From NCBI GenBank assembly GCA_002731275.1, contig PCBK01000052.1, positions 346,666-410,665 on the forward strand: DNA of 64,000 nt. The letters are read 5' to 3'. Position 1 is the first letter of the stretch, and each line of letters begins with the position of its first letter. The notes beneath the pieces are model-generated. The model was not told where the DNA came from. It was given only the letters and a program-made list of their open reading frames with translations, and did no database searches. The stretch is from Deltaproteobacteria bacterium. GTDB lineage: Bacteria; Myxococcota_C; UBA6777. This document shows, piece after piece, positions 42,808-52,497 of the stretch. The translations under genes were made by a program, and so were the position numbers.

Positions 42808-45288
42808 ATGAAAAGCCTCTCCACAGCCTCTCCACAAGACACACCACTTTCCAGCTCAACACTTCCAGCGCAGCAAACGACCTCGACACACCATACGACT
42901 TTTTTGTGGATGGCCTTTTTCTTGTCGGGTGTTGCGGGACTCTCATATGAGATCACTTGGGTACAATACCTGACAGATCTATTTGGAGCTTCGACACCTG
43001 CTGTCTCCGCAACTGTTTCTGTTTTCTTCGCGGGTATGGCGCTAGGTGCTGCGTGGGGAGGACGTTACTTTGACCACGTGCAGCGACCGCTACGAGCATA
43101 CGCATTCCTGGAACTTTGCATCGGCCTGACTGCCGCTTGTGTGCCTTTCCTGTTTGCTTGGTTAAATCACATTCTCCCTTCCCTGACAGCGCACGGACAC
43201 TCCACAACACTGCTATTAGCCATCTCCGGTGGCTTGCTGCTGTTTCCAACGACGCTCCTTGGAGCCACCTTTCCAGCAATGGCTGCGGTCCTCAAGAGGC
43301 AATCCAACCCCACCCACTCGACCGGCATGTTTTACGGCTTTAACACGCTCGGCGCCGTCCTTGGGAGTCTGCTCATCTCTTTTTGGTGGCTGCCACAATT
43401 GGGGCGAGATGTCGCGACATGGACGATGGCCTTGATCAACGGTGGGATCGCTTCGTTATTGTTCCTGTTGTACGCATTCCCCTCATCCAAACGGACACCA
43501 TCCACACAACATGAGAACGCATCTGTAGAGGAGGCAACATCAGCGCCTTCCATTCCGAGGCGAATGGCGATCTTCCTCGCGGCCAGCAGTGGTTTTCTCT
43601 CCATCGGGACAGAGATCTTGTGGACGCGGGCCTTGGCCTTAACGTTTCCAGTCAGCGCGCACGTCTTCGCGCTCGTTTTGGCTGCGTACCTCGTAGGGAT
43701 CGGGCTGGGTTCTTTGTGGCTGGGGCGTCAATCCAAAAAACATGCGCTCCACCACGGCTGGTTGATCGTGATGTACATCGGTGTGGCTGCAGGTTCGCTC
43801 TTGGCGCTCGCACTTTTTCCACAACTGATGCCCTGGAGTGAACGTCTGCTCGCATGGGGATGGTTGAAAAACTGGTCGGGCTATCTCGGATGGATCGGGA
43901 TGTCTTCGGTCTGGTCGATGTTACTCGCGACATTTGCGATGGGCGCCGCGCTCCCTCTCCTGATCGGGCTGGCAACCAAAGAACAAACCCATGCAAGCCA
44001 AACAGCCGGACACATGTACGCACTCAACACGATCGGGGGTGTCCTCGGCAGCCTCAGCGTGACGTTCTTTTTGATGCCACAGCTCGGTCTAGAGCGCACC
44101 CTCTTGTCTCTCTCGATTGGATATATGTTCCTCTCCGTGTGTCTCGCCAGCCTGTCCTCTACAAAGACCTCCACGCGAGGAGTTGCGTATGCATCACTGT
44201 CTCTAGGTTGTCTGATGTTTGCGATGGGATACTACCCACAGCTCAGCGCAGACACTTTCCCCTCACAACAACGTGTTCTTTTTCACAAGGACAAGGCATC
44301 AGCGACGTACCAAGTGATCGATGATCACCGTGGTCACAGAGCACTCAAGATCAATCACAAGAGTGGCCTGAGACACACAGCCCCTCATGCGCTCCGCTTG
44401 CAATATCGACTCGGACACATCCCCATGCTCCTGCGCAAAGAGACCTCAAACGCACTGCTCGTGGGATTCGCGACAGGCGCAACACTCGCCGCGATGTCAC
44501 AACATCACCCCAAGCGCCTCGAATGCATCGAAAAACATCACACGTTATTCGACCTCTCACGCCACTTCCACAAGACCAACGACAAGATCTGGCAGGCACC
44601 TCATGTGACACTTCATACAGGTGACGCCCAACGCTTTCTACGCCGCCATCGCGCGTCCTACGATCTGATCATGAACAACTTACATCTGCCACAAGAAGCA
44701 GGCTCCTCCTCGCTCTATAGTCGAGCCCACTTTCGCGCCGCCTCCAAACGACTGCGCAAGACAGGATGGTTTGTCCTGTGGCTCCCGCTCTTTCAATTGA
44801 CGCCACAACAAATTGGCACGATCCTGCGTGATTTCCTTCAGATCTACCCCCACGCAGAGGCCTGGGTAGGTGACTGGAACCCACGCCATCCAGTACTCGG
44901 TCTCTTCGGGGCAAAGACGCTGTTCACAAGACGCTCTCACTTTTTGACCACCTCCGCCCACACACTCCGAGCGAAAAAACGCCCCTTTGTCTCCTCTCGG
45001 ATGAGAGAGGAACAATTTCTCGACAGACGTCAACTCCTACGTTGGAGCCAGCGCTTCGTGCAAAAGCGTTCACACCACATGTCGCTAGAAGCCCAGGTTG
45101 CCCGCGCGTTGCTCGAATCGAACGTACAAAAGAGCCCCCTCTTCCTGCAAAACATTCGTCAGCTCGAAGCCCTGCGTTCTCTGCAAGGAACACCGTGGTT
45201 TGGTCTACGAGCCCACCACACTTCGACCCAGGCGAGTCGCGTACAACCCCACAAACAGGGAATTCCCAGATCTGAGACAGCCCAATAG
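42808..45288 (+). CDS. fused multispanning transporter-like/spermidine synthase-like protein
   Basis: 826 residues. The first 490 carry about twelve hydrophobic segments in the pattern of fused MFS/spermidine synthase proteins (FFLSGVAGLSYEITWVQYLT, GFNTLGAVLGSLLISFWWLP and a second half starting GFLSIGTEILWTRALALTFP). The C-terminal part has a methyltransferase-like SpeE domain: LLVGFATGATLAAMSQHHPK, HTGDAQRFLRRHRASYDLIM and LYSRAHFRAASKRLRKTGWF. The position of the catalytic Asp in YDxIxxDxxxP reads YDLIMNNLHLP, so classical aminopropyl transfer may not occur. AGGAAGG precedes ATG 42808. A terminator-like hairpin follows the gene. Confidence 0.87.
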   Translation: MKSLSTASPQDTPLSSSTLPAQQTTSTHHTTFLWMAFFLSGVAGLSYEITWVQYLTDLFGASTPAVSATVSVFFAGMALGAAWGGRYFDHVQRPLRAYAFLELCIGLTAACVPFLFAWLNHILPSLTAHGHSTTLLLAISGGLLLFPTTLLGATFPAMAAVLKRQSNPTHSTGMFYGFNTLGAVLGSLLISFWWLPQLGRDVATWTMALINGGIASLLFLLYAFPSSKRTPSTQHENASVEEATSAPSIPRRMAIFLAASSGFLSIGTEILWTRALALTFPVSAHVFALVLAAYLVGIGLGSLWLGRQSKKHALHHGWLIVMYIGVAAGSLLALALFPQLMPWSERLLAWGWLKNWSGYLGWIGMSSVWSMLLATFAMGAALPLLIGLATKEQTHASQTAGHMYALNTIGGVLGSLSVTFFLMPQLGLERTLLSLSIGYMFLSVCLASLSSTKTSTRGVAYASLSLGCLMFAMGYYPQLSADTFPSQQRVLFHKDKASATYQVIDDHRGHRALKINHKSGLRHTAPHALRLQYRLGHIPMLLRKETSNALLVGFATGATLAAMSQHHPKRLECIEKHHTLFDLSRHFHKTNDKIWQAPHVTLHTGDAQRFLRRHRASYDLIMNNLHLPQEAGSSSLYSRAHFRAASKRLRKTGWFVLWLPLFQLTPQQIGTILRDFLQIYPHAEAWVGDWNPRHPVLGLFGAKTLFTRRSHFLTTSAHTLRAKKRPFVSSRMREEQFLDRRQLLRWSQRFVQKRSHHMSLEAQVARALLESNVQKSPLFLQNIRQLEALRSLQGTPWFGLRAHHTSTQASRVQPHKQGIPRSETAQ

Positions 45289-45344
45289 GAACACAACGAC
45301 ACCCCTCTCCCCCTCCCATCACATCACAAGAGAACAGCGAAGTA

Positions 45345-45391
45345 CTCGACACATCCGAAAGGAACATCAAAGTGTCGAGCGCCTTCTTTTT
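45345..45391 (+). terminator. rho-independent terminator candidate after the transporter/synthase gene
   Basis: CTCGACAC (45345-45352) and GTGTCGAG (45372-45379) form a perfect 8-base stem with a 19-base loop, followed by CGCCTTCTTTTT. The loop is long, but the T-tract fits termination 57-100 bases past the stop at 45288. Confidence 0.5.
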
Positions 45392-45417
45392 GCAATACAC
45401 ACAAAATTGACTAGAAT
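45390..45417 (+). promoter_or_regulatory. sigma-70-like promoter for the beta-helix gene
   Basis: TTGCAA (45390-45395), 16-base spacer, TAGAAT (45412-45417, five of six consensus bases). It starts within the T-tract of the preceding terminator, which fits a unit boundary. The leader to the ATG at 45529 would be about 105 bases. Confidence 0.5.
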
Positions 45418-45528
45418 GGATGACTCCGATGGCCTCATTGGAACACATAACCACTTCAAAAAAGTGGCGACGTAAACGCACGTGTAGTGGCGTTTGTGAA
45501 CATCGAGAACCACATAGGAAGATGGCGA

Positions 45529-48500
45529 ATGGCATCTACGCAAAGCACCTCCCCAAATGTACGAACGACAGACCTCATCGTCTCCCAGGATTCGGAGACC
45601 CTTCAAACCATCCAAGACGCTCTAGAGCAAGCCCCTCCAGGCAGCAGGATTCTCGTCCGCCCCGGCCTGTACAGAGAGAGCCTCGTCCTCGACAAGGACA
45701 TCGAGCTGATCGCCGATGGTCCCTGTGAAGAGGTGATCATCGAGTCCCCAAAGGGGAGCTGTCTACAAATGAAGACTGAGCACGCTCATGTCCAAGGTTT
45801 TACCCTACGTAGCGACAAAGACGCCAGTCGGTTCTCCTTTACAGTGGCGATCCAACAGGGCCAATTGCTGCTCGAAGATTGCGATATCACCTCCACTCAC
45901 CTCGCCTGTATCGCCATCCGCGGCAGCCAGACCACACCGACGATCAGGCGTTGCAAAATCCACGGCAGCAAAGACAGCGGTGTCTTCGTGTTTGGCGGTG
46001 GGCTTGGTCTGTTCGAGGAGTGCGAGATCACAGGACACACCTTCGCAGGTGTCGCGATCAGCAAACACGCCAACCCAATCTTCCGACATTGCCACATCCA
46101 CGGTGGAAAAGCGGGCGGTGTGATGGTCTACGAGCAAGGACAGGGAATCTTTGAAGATTGTCGCATCACAAACAACGAAGAGCACGGTGTCGAGCTGCGC
46201 GAAGAAGCCACGCCGCTCTTTCGTCGCTGCCAACTTCAAGGCAACCGCCTCAATGGCGCGATCGTTTACAAAGAGGCTGCCGGCGTCTTCGAAGATTGTG
46301 AATTCTCCGCCAACCACAAAGCAGGGCTTGAAGTGTACGAACAGGGGGCACCTGACGCTCAAGGCTGCCAATTCTTCAAAAACAAGACCAACGGATTGCT
46401 ACTCAGGGATGGTGGAGCGGGCACCTTTGTCCAATGCGAGATCCACGACAACACCAACACGGGAGTTGAACTCAAGCAGAAGGCCAACCCGCTGTTTCGC
46501 GCCTGTAAAATCTACGACTGTAACGAGACCGCGCTGTGGGCACACCACAACGCACGTGGGATCTTCGAGGATTGTGAGATCTGCGACAACCACGAGACAG
46601 GCGTCGCGATCAGCAAAGGCGCCAACCCCTTGCTCAAACGTTGCTACATCCACCACGGCAAAGCCAGCGGTGTGTACGTCTACGAAGCAGGAAAAGGTAC
46701 ACTTGTAGAGTGCGAGATCGCACACCACCAACTCGCAGGGGTCGCGATCAGCACACAGGGCGCGCCGCTGTTCCGCGCCTGTAACATCCACGCCGGCAAA
46801 GCCAGCGGCATCTACGTCTACGAAGGCGGAAAAGGCACCTTCGAGGAATGTGATGTCCACGACAACACCAAAGCCGGGATCATGGTCAGTGAGCGTGGGA
46901 ACCCCCACCTCCGCCAATGCAAACTCCACCACGGAAAAGGCAACGGTCTCTGGATTTATGACAACGGCAAGGGTCACTTCGAAGAATGTGAGATCTTTGA
47001 AAATACCTACGCTGGTGTCGCCATCTCCGACGAAGGTCGCCCCGTACTCCAGCGGTGCAAGATCTACCACAGCAAAGAGAGCGGTGTCTTCGTATATGAA
47101 GGTGGACAGGGGATCCTCAAAGAGTGTGAGATCTTTGAAAATACCTACGCTGGTGTTGCCATCTCCGAACGCGGCAACCCTGTGATCCGACAGTGCAAGA
47201 TCTTCGATGGTCGCGAAAATGGCGTCCTGATCTACGATGAAGGTCTCGGCACAATCGAAGGATGTGACATCTACAACAATAAATATGCGGGGGTTGAGAT
47301 CCGCCAAAAAAGCCGCCCCATGCTCTGGCGCTGCAATGTCCATCACGGTCGCGAAAATGGTATCTGGGTCTACGAAGGTGGCAAAGGCACGATCGAAGAG
47401 TGCGACATCCACCACAACGCTTACGCAGGTATCGAAGTCTCCGGAAGCGGTTCGCCACACATCCGAAACTGCCGCATCTACGAAGGCGAGGATGTCGGTC
47501 TACTCGTCCACAAGTCAGGTGAAGGTCGCATCGAAGACTGCGAGTTCTTTCAAAACGCCCACCAAGGGATCGCGATCCAACAACAGGGCGACCCCACCAT
47601 CAAACGCTGCAAAATATACGACGGCCTCGACGCTGGTGTGCTCATCTACGACGAAGGAAAAGGCACCTTCGAGCAATGTGAGATCGTCAACAACAAGCTC
47701 ACAGGGATCGTGATCAAACAACAGGGTGATCCCACACTCAGACAATGTAAGATCCACCACGGACAGAACGCCGGGATCTTCATCTACGAGCATGGACAAG
47801 GGACGATCGAGCAGTGCGAAGTCTACAGCAACACACTCGCTGGCATCGCGAGCGCCCAAGAGGGCAATCCGACGGTCCGAGAGACCAAGATCTACGACGG
47901 AAAAGAGAGCGGGATCTCCATCTACGAGAACGGCAAGGGCACCTTCGAGCAATGTGAAGTCTACAACAACGCCCTCTCCGGCGTAGCTGTCAGTGAAAAC
48001 AGCCACCCCACGATCCGCCGCTGTAAGATCCACTCTGGCGCGTATACAGGTGTCTGGTTTTACGAGAGCGGACAAGGTGTCCTCGAAGAGTGCGAGATCT
48101 ACAACAACACACTCGCCGGCATCGCGATCAGTGAGAGCAGTGATCCAGTGATTCGTCTGTGCAACGTCTACGAAGGACAGGCCAATGGGATCTTGATCTG
48201 GAAGCAAGGACAAGGAACAATCGACTCATGTCGGATATACCGAAATGTCCACGCTGGGATTGAGATCAAACAAGAAGGCACCCCGCTCCTCCAACGTTGC
48301 CAAATCTTCGAAGGGCAGAGTACAGGCCTCCTCGTTTACGAAGGTGGACAAGGTCTGATCGAGCATTGCGAGATCTTCGAGAACACCTACACGGGGATCG
48401 CGATCAAACAGCAGGGACAACCTCTGATCCGCCATAGTATTATCCGCGATGGTCTCGATGCCGGAGTCCTCGTCTTTGACGAAGGGCAAGGCCTGTTTGA

Positions 48501-49020
48501 AGATTGTGAGATCTTCCGCAATGAAAAAGCCGCGGTGGTGATCAAACAGCAAGGAGCCCCAACCTTCCGACGCTGTCAGCTTCACTCGGGCAAAAGCAGT
48601 GGACTCTACTGCACCCTCTCCGCCGAAGGACTCCTCGAAGATTGCGAGATCTTCGAGCATCCCAACACGAGTGTCGTCCTGCTCGAACACGCCAACCCTG
48701 TCCTTCGCCGATGCAAGATCCACAACACACAAACCAATGGGGTCTTTATCGCCCAACAAGGGATCGGGCTTTTCGAGGAGTGCAAGATTTACGAGAACCG
48801 ATATGCCGGAATGCGCGTCGAAGAGCAAGCCGCCCCGATCCTCGTCTCCTGTCATATTTACAAAAATGGCTCTCATGGTGTGTTGATCGATCCTGATTGT
48901 GACATTCAGCTTCGCAATTGCGATGTCGACGACAACCCCCTCGGTGGCAAAGTCATCCGTGAAGGCGACGTCGATGACAACGCCCTCAGCCCTTGGCACG
49001 TCCACACGCTCTCAAAATAA
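45529..49020 (+). CDS. very long right-handed parallel beta-helix repeat protein without signal peptide
   Basis: 1163 residues. The N-terminus is pectin-lyase-like (ETLQTIQDALEQAPPGSRIL, VRPGLYRESLVLDKDIELIA). From about residue 95 to 1130 there are tandem 23-residue coils, about 45 in all, alternating two types: GVAISEKGNPxxRxCKIHxG and GVxVYExGxGTFEECEIxxN. The 46-residue double unit repeats nearly exactly at DNA level in places (138 bases apart at 46987 and 47125). The coils resemble NosD/FBXO11-type PbH1 repeats. ATG 45529 has AGGAAG seven bases upstream; the frame also extends to a GTG at 45487. No signal peptide is present with either start, so it is probably cytoplasmic or exported by an unusual route. 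Binding partner unknown. Confidence 0.9.
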   Translation: MASTQSTSPNVRTTDLIVSQDSETLQTIQDALEQAPPGSRILVRPGLYRESLVLDKDIELIADGPCEEVIIESPKGSCLQMKTEHAHVQGFTLRSDKDASRFSFTVAIQQGQLLLEDCDITSTHLACIAIRGSQTTPTIRRCKIHGSKDSGVFVFGGGLGLFEECEITGHTFAGVAISKHANPIFRHCHIHGGKAGGVMVYEQGQGIFEDCRITNNEEHGVELREEATPLFRRCQLQGNRLNGAIVYKEAAGVFEDCEFSANHKAGLEVYEQGAPDAQGCQFFKNKTNGLLLRDGGAGTFVQCEIHDNTNTGVELKQKANPLFRACKIYDCNETALWAHHNARGIFEDCEICDNHETGVAISKGANPLLKRCYIHHGKASGVYVYEAGKGTLVECEIAHHQLAGVAISTQGAPLFRACNIHAGKASGIYVYEGGKGTFEECDVHDNTKAGIMVSERGNPHLRQCKLHHGKGNGLWIYDNGKGHFEECEIFENTYAGVAISDEGRPVLQRCKIYHSKESGVFVYEGGQGILKECEIFENTYAGVAISERGNPVIRQCKIFDGRENGVLIYDEGLGTIEGCDIYNNKYAGVEIRQKSRPMLWRCNVHHGRENGIWVYEGGKGTIEECDIHHNAYAGIEVSGSGSPHIRNCRIYEGEDVGLLVHKSGEGRIEDCEFFQNAHQGIAIQQQGDPTIKRCKIYDGLDAGVLIYDEGKGTFEQCEIVNNKLTGIVIKQQGDPTLRQCKIHHGQNAGIFIYEHGQGTIEQCEVYSNTLAGIASAQEGNPTVRETKIYDGKESGISIYENGKGTFEQCEVYNNALSGVAVSENSHPTIRRCKIHSGAYTGVWFYESGQGVLEECEIYNNTLAGIAISESSDPVIRLCNVYEGQANGILIWKQGQGTIDSCRIYRNVHAGIEIKQEGTPLLQRCQIFEGQSTGLLVYEGGQGLIEHCEIFENTYTGIAIKQQGQPLIRHSIIRDGLDAGVLVFDEGQGLFEDCEIFRNEKAAVVIKQQGAPTFRRCQLHSGKSSGLYCTLSAEGLLEDCEIFEHPNTSVVLLEHANPVLRRCKIHNTQTNGVFIAQQGIGLFEECKIYENRYAGMRVEEQAAPILVSCHIYKNGSHGVLIDPDCDIQLRNCDVDDNPLGGKVIREGDVDDNALSPWHVHTLSK

Positions 49021-49112
49021 CAACACTCCTGTCATCCAGCCCCCATCGCGCCCTAGCATTAGCATCGCCTCAACAAAACGTCCGATGACAAAGACGCAAA
49101 AACGACCAAGAC

Positions 49113-49138
49113 AAAAAGTTGTATCTCGCGATAACAAC
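49113..49138 (-). terminator. rho-independent terminator after the MopE/Stig1 lipoprotein gene
   Basis: Read on the minus strand, GTTGTTATC-GCGA-GATACAAC is an 8-base-pair hairpin with one bulged base and a four-base loop, followed directly by TTTTT. It lies 13 bases past the stop codon at 49151. Confidence 0.65.
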
Positions 49139-49150
49139 CTGCTATCGGCC

Positions 49151-52100
49151 TCAGAGACACTTGCCTTTGGCGCAGATCTCCATCGGTTTGCATACAATCC
49201 CACAGCCACCACAGTGATATCGTTCACTTTGTGTATCAAAGCATTGACCATTACATTTGGTTTTGCCCATCCCGCTGCAATCCAGCAAACAACCTCCTAA
49301 TACGCAAGCTTCATCCTGTTTACAGGCTTTGTTACATCCGCCACAGTGAAGCTTGTCCGTCTGTAGATCTGCGCAAGTTGTCCCACACACAGTCGTACCG
49401 ACCTTACAATGAAGTTCGCATTGCCCCTGCCTGCATTGATAGCCGCTCTGACAAACATGATCGCACTGACCACAGTGTTTGCTCGATGAATTGAGATCGT
49501 GGCATGTCGTACCACAGAGTGTCGTAGATGGTCCACATTGTTCGATGCATTGGCCCTTGCGACAAGAAAACCCATTTTTGCAGGCGTTGTGACAAGCACC
49601 ACAGTGTTGGTTGGATGATGAGAGAACATGGCACGTGGCACCACACAACGTCTCTCCATTGAGGCAGTTTTTTGGGGCACATTGTCCGGCTTTGCAGAAC
49701 TCATCGGACTTGCAACGATGCCCACATGCGCCACAATGTTGGTTGTCTGTCTTGAGATCAACGCACTTCCCTGCACAACCAGACAAATGCCCCCTGCACG
49801 CGGGCAGCGCTACGTCGCACACAAAGACGCTGTCATGTTCTTTTGAGGTCGCTGTTGACACGCCCCACTGGATCGAGCCCTCGTAGGCCCCGACGATATG
49901 CAGCTGTCCTCTGGTATCCACTGCGAGCATGCGGTATTGAATAGAACCCATTTGGCTAGGGACGGTGAGCTGACGCAATGCGACCATCTCCATCGTGTTT
50001 GCGTCGATCACAGCGCGATAAAATCCCAAAGGCTTTGTTGAACGAAATCGGCCAAAACCCTTATAGTCCGAGGTAACGTTGTGACCTAGAATGTGAATCC
50101 ACCCGTCAGACGTCAGAGTAGACTGGTACAGAACTGGATATCTTTTTCGCGTCTCCCCAAAAGATGGAACGTAATATGTATAACTGACTTCAAGATCCTC
50201 GAACGAACCGGAAGTTGTCGAAGTCTTTGTCACTATGTAACCTTCATTCTTTCTCAGATCTGGACTCAGCGCCAATGAATCATATTTTTGGTACATCGTG
50301 AGATAGAGGTGCCCATCTTCGCCGAACTTCATCATCTTGACGACGCCCGACTTTTTCCCGAACTTAACAAGCGTTTGATTTGTATCGTGGATTTTGTACA
50401 GCTCAGTCGCGTTGTAGTTTTGATAGAGTTTTTTGTTGATGCCACGCAATCCGATACCAAAAACCAACTCCTGGGTCTTGGGATGGATCGCCGAAAAGAC
50501 TTTCCCCTCTGTCGAAAAGGTGTCATCAAAATCTTTGATCGTTCCAGTGTGCGACCACACCATATTCCCGAGACCTGAGAATGCGACGACACGGAACGTA
50601 ACGGGATTTTCTGGCGCAGTAGGGTTGACCCACTTCGCCTTCCCGATACCATCAGCGATCTGTACAAAGTACACGTTGCCGTTTTTTGCGATGCTCATAC
50701 TGGGGATGGATTCTTTGGTTGTGGCGATACGATGAACCCACAGAACACGTCCCTGCATGTTGATCTTGGCGACGTATTGCTTTAACGCGTCCTGTTTTAT
50801 GGCAAAGCGACCGAAGACAGCATCCCCAAAGGTCGAACCCGAGATATAAATGTGCTGGTTTGCGAGCTTGAGTTGTCCGACATCGGCGTTCTCTATGAGC
50901 ATCTTCCACAGGATTTTCCCACCGATCGTCCGATGCATGATGACAGCCGCTTTGCTGTGTTTGGGGAGAAGCACTGTCTTTGCGTCGAGTCTCAACGCAT
51001 CCTCAAAATGCCCCGCGATGATAAGATGACCATCAGAGGTAGGCTTGATGAAGTCCAGACTGTCATCCAATGCTCCCCTCATAGGCACCAGATTGGGACA
51101 GTAATCACAGGATAGTCCTTCATCGACCTGTCCATCACAATCATCATCAAATGCATTGCATAATTCCGAGGTTGGGGCATCAGGGCGAAGAGCTCCACAT
51201 GTCGTCCCTGTCCCATCGGGATTGCAGACATATGTCCCCCTATTCACACAGACACCATTCGCCTCACTGCATGATGAACCAACGTTCGGAAAGTCTTCGT
51301 CAACTTCCCCGTCACAATCGTCATCCTGGAAGTTGCACAGCTCTGTCCTTGGGAGCCTTTCACCTTTGCAGGATTCCCACAATCCGTCGACACAAGCCTG
51401 TATGCCTTTTTGGCAATGACTGACACCTTCTGTCTTTTTGGGACCTGAATAACATGGACGAGGAGACAATCCGTCGATTTTCCCGTCACAATCATCATCC
51501 TTTCCATTACACAACTCTGCGACAGGTTTGATTTCTCCCTCGCAGAGACTCCAAATCCCGTTGAGACAAGTTTTCAATCCCTTCCGACAGGCACCGACAA
51601 AGAGACCACATGGTTTGGTCTCTTTGTCGGTACATTGACAACCTCCGTCAATAACACCGTCACAATCTTCATCAATTCCTTTACCGTCACACCGCTCAGG
51701 TTGGGGTTTGATTGTACCCACACAAGTTTTGCTCCACATCCCATTTTCGCAGACATTGAAACCGATCGCACAGGGGCCAGAAACCTTCGCTAAAACGGTA
51801 CATTCTTTTTTGTCTCCAACCCTACACAATGCCTGAACGTCATGTTTCCAGATCAACGCCCAGCGAGTCGCAAAGTTGAATGTCCCCTGTAACATCGAAT
51901 TTTTGGCATTTGGAGAAGAAGAGAGGGGCTTCCACTGTTGATCTTCCCAGTAGACGATTTGGTACGCTGTCGCGGTTTCACTGTCAGGTGCACCAAGGGA
52001 GATCGTGATGGGTCGCTTGGCAGTCTTGATGGGAAGGGACACTTCAAAAATCGATCCGAGAGTGTTCCCCAAGGAGGGAACCAACTTGACGTAAACAGGA

Positions 52101-52294
52101 GTAGGTGTCTCAACCGCGCCTTTCTCGCTACGAAAACATAGCTGAAGGTTCGCGTCACAAATTTCGTTCCCCTCAGGATCGAGCTGCCCAAGTAACTGGA
52201 AGGCTTCTGAGAGTGAGCTGATTTGGCAAGCTGGAAGAGAGAGAACACAGATGAGTCCGGCGATATGACAAAACTTCTTCAATATAGCAAACAT
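49151..52294 (-). CDS. large lipoprotein with MopE-type motifs and Stig1-like cysteine repeats
   Basis: 1047 residues. The signal MFAILKKFCHIAGLICVLSL with lipobox LPAC marks a lipoprotein. Residues 165-400 hold four acidic motifs of the MopE type (CDGKGIDEDCDGVIDGGC, CNGKDDDCDGKID, CNFQDDDCDGEVDEDF, CNAFDDDCDGQVDEG). The central 430 residues are propeller-like (IAGHFEDALRLDAKTVLLPK, GNMVWSHTGTIKDF). The C-terminal 190 residues consist of five Stig1-like repeats of form CxDLxxDxxHCGxCxxxC (for example DLKTDNQHCGACGHRCK). GGGAGAGGAAGT precedes ATG 52294. It shares the MopE motif with the protein at 2958-7334, and both probably display on the cell surface. Ligand unknown. Confidence 0.85.
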   Translation of the reverse strand: MFAILKKFCHIAGLICVLSLPACQISSLSEAFQLLGQLDPEGNEICDANLQLCFRSEKGAVETPTPVYVKLVPSLGNTLGSIFEVSLPIKTAKRPITISLGAPDSETATAYQIVYWEDQQWKPLSSSPNAKNSMLQGTFNFATRWALIWKHDVQALCRVGDKKECTVLAKVSGPCAIGFNVCENGMWSKTCVGTIKPQPERCDGKGIDEDCDGVIDGGCQCTDKETKPCGLFVGACRKGLKTCLNGIWSLCEGEIKPVAELCNGKDDDCDGKIDGLSPRPCYSGPKKTEGVSHCQKGIQACVDGLWESCKGERLPRTELCNFQDDDCDGEVDEDFPNVGSSCSEANGVCVNRGTYVCNPDGTGTTCGALRPDAPTSELCNAFDDDCDGQVDEGLSCDYCPNLVPMRGALDDSLDFIKPTSDGHLIIAGHFEDALRLDAKTVLLPKHSKAAVIMHRTIGGKILWKMLIENADVGQLKLANQHIYISGSTFGDAVFGRFAIKQDALKQYVAKINMQGRVLWVHRIATTKESIPSMSIAKNGNVYFVQIADGIGKAKWVNPTAPENPVTFRVVAFSGLGNMVWSHTGTIKDFDDTFSTEGKVFSAIHPKTQELVFGIGLRGINKKLYQNYNATELYKIHDTNQTLVKFGKKSGVVKMMKFGEDGHLYLTMYQKYDSLALSPDLRKNEGYIVTKTSTTSGSFEDLEVSYTYYVPSFGETRKRYPVLYQSTLTSDGWIHILGHNVTSDYKGFGRFRSTKPLGFYRAVIDANTMEMVALRQLTVPSQMGSIQYRMLAVDTRGQLHIVGAYEGSIQWGVSTATSKEHDSVFVCDVALPACRGHLSGCAGKCVDLKTDNQHCGACGHRCKSDEFCKAGQCAPKNCLNGETLCGATCHVLSSSNQHCGACHNACKNGFSCRKGQCIEQCGPSTTLCGTTCHDLNSSSKHCGQCDHVCQSGYQCRQGQCELHCKVGTTVCGTTCADLQTDKLHCGGCNKACKQDEACVLGGCLLDCSGMGKTKCNGQCFDTQSERYHCGGCGIVCKPMEICAKGKCL

Positions 52295-52427
52295 ACTTCC
52301 TCTCCCAAACGATGACATGATAGTGTACATCGACTACCCTTTGCTGACAGGATTATCACATGATGGTTACAAAAAAACAAGCACATCAAAGAGATACAAG
52401 ATAGGTAGGAGATATAAAACCAGAAGA

Positions 52428-52485
52428 GGCCACACTTGTGGCGTCAGGTCAGGAGAGGCCGCACTTATGGCGTCAGATCAGGAGA
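52428..52485. repeat. two tandem 29-base repeats
   Basis: Units 52428-52456 and 52457-52485 differ at three positions. Each contains GGCGTCAG and TCAGGAGA, and a partial third start follows. They lie between the start of the MopE/Stig1 gene and the stop of the next minus-strand gene, in the likely promoter or terminator zone. Function unknown. Confidence 0.7.
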
Positions 52486-52497
52486 GGAGCTGGTGGC

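Noticed and set aside
48226..49005. Long minus-strand reading frames within the beta-helix gene
   Set aside because: These are mirror frames created by the regular repeat codon pattern, with no ribosome sites or family matches.
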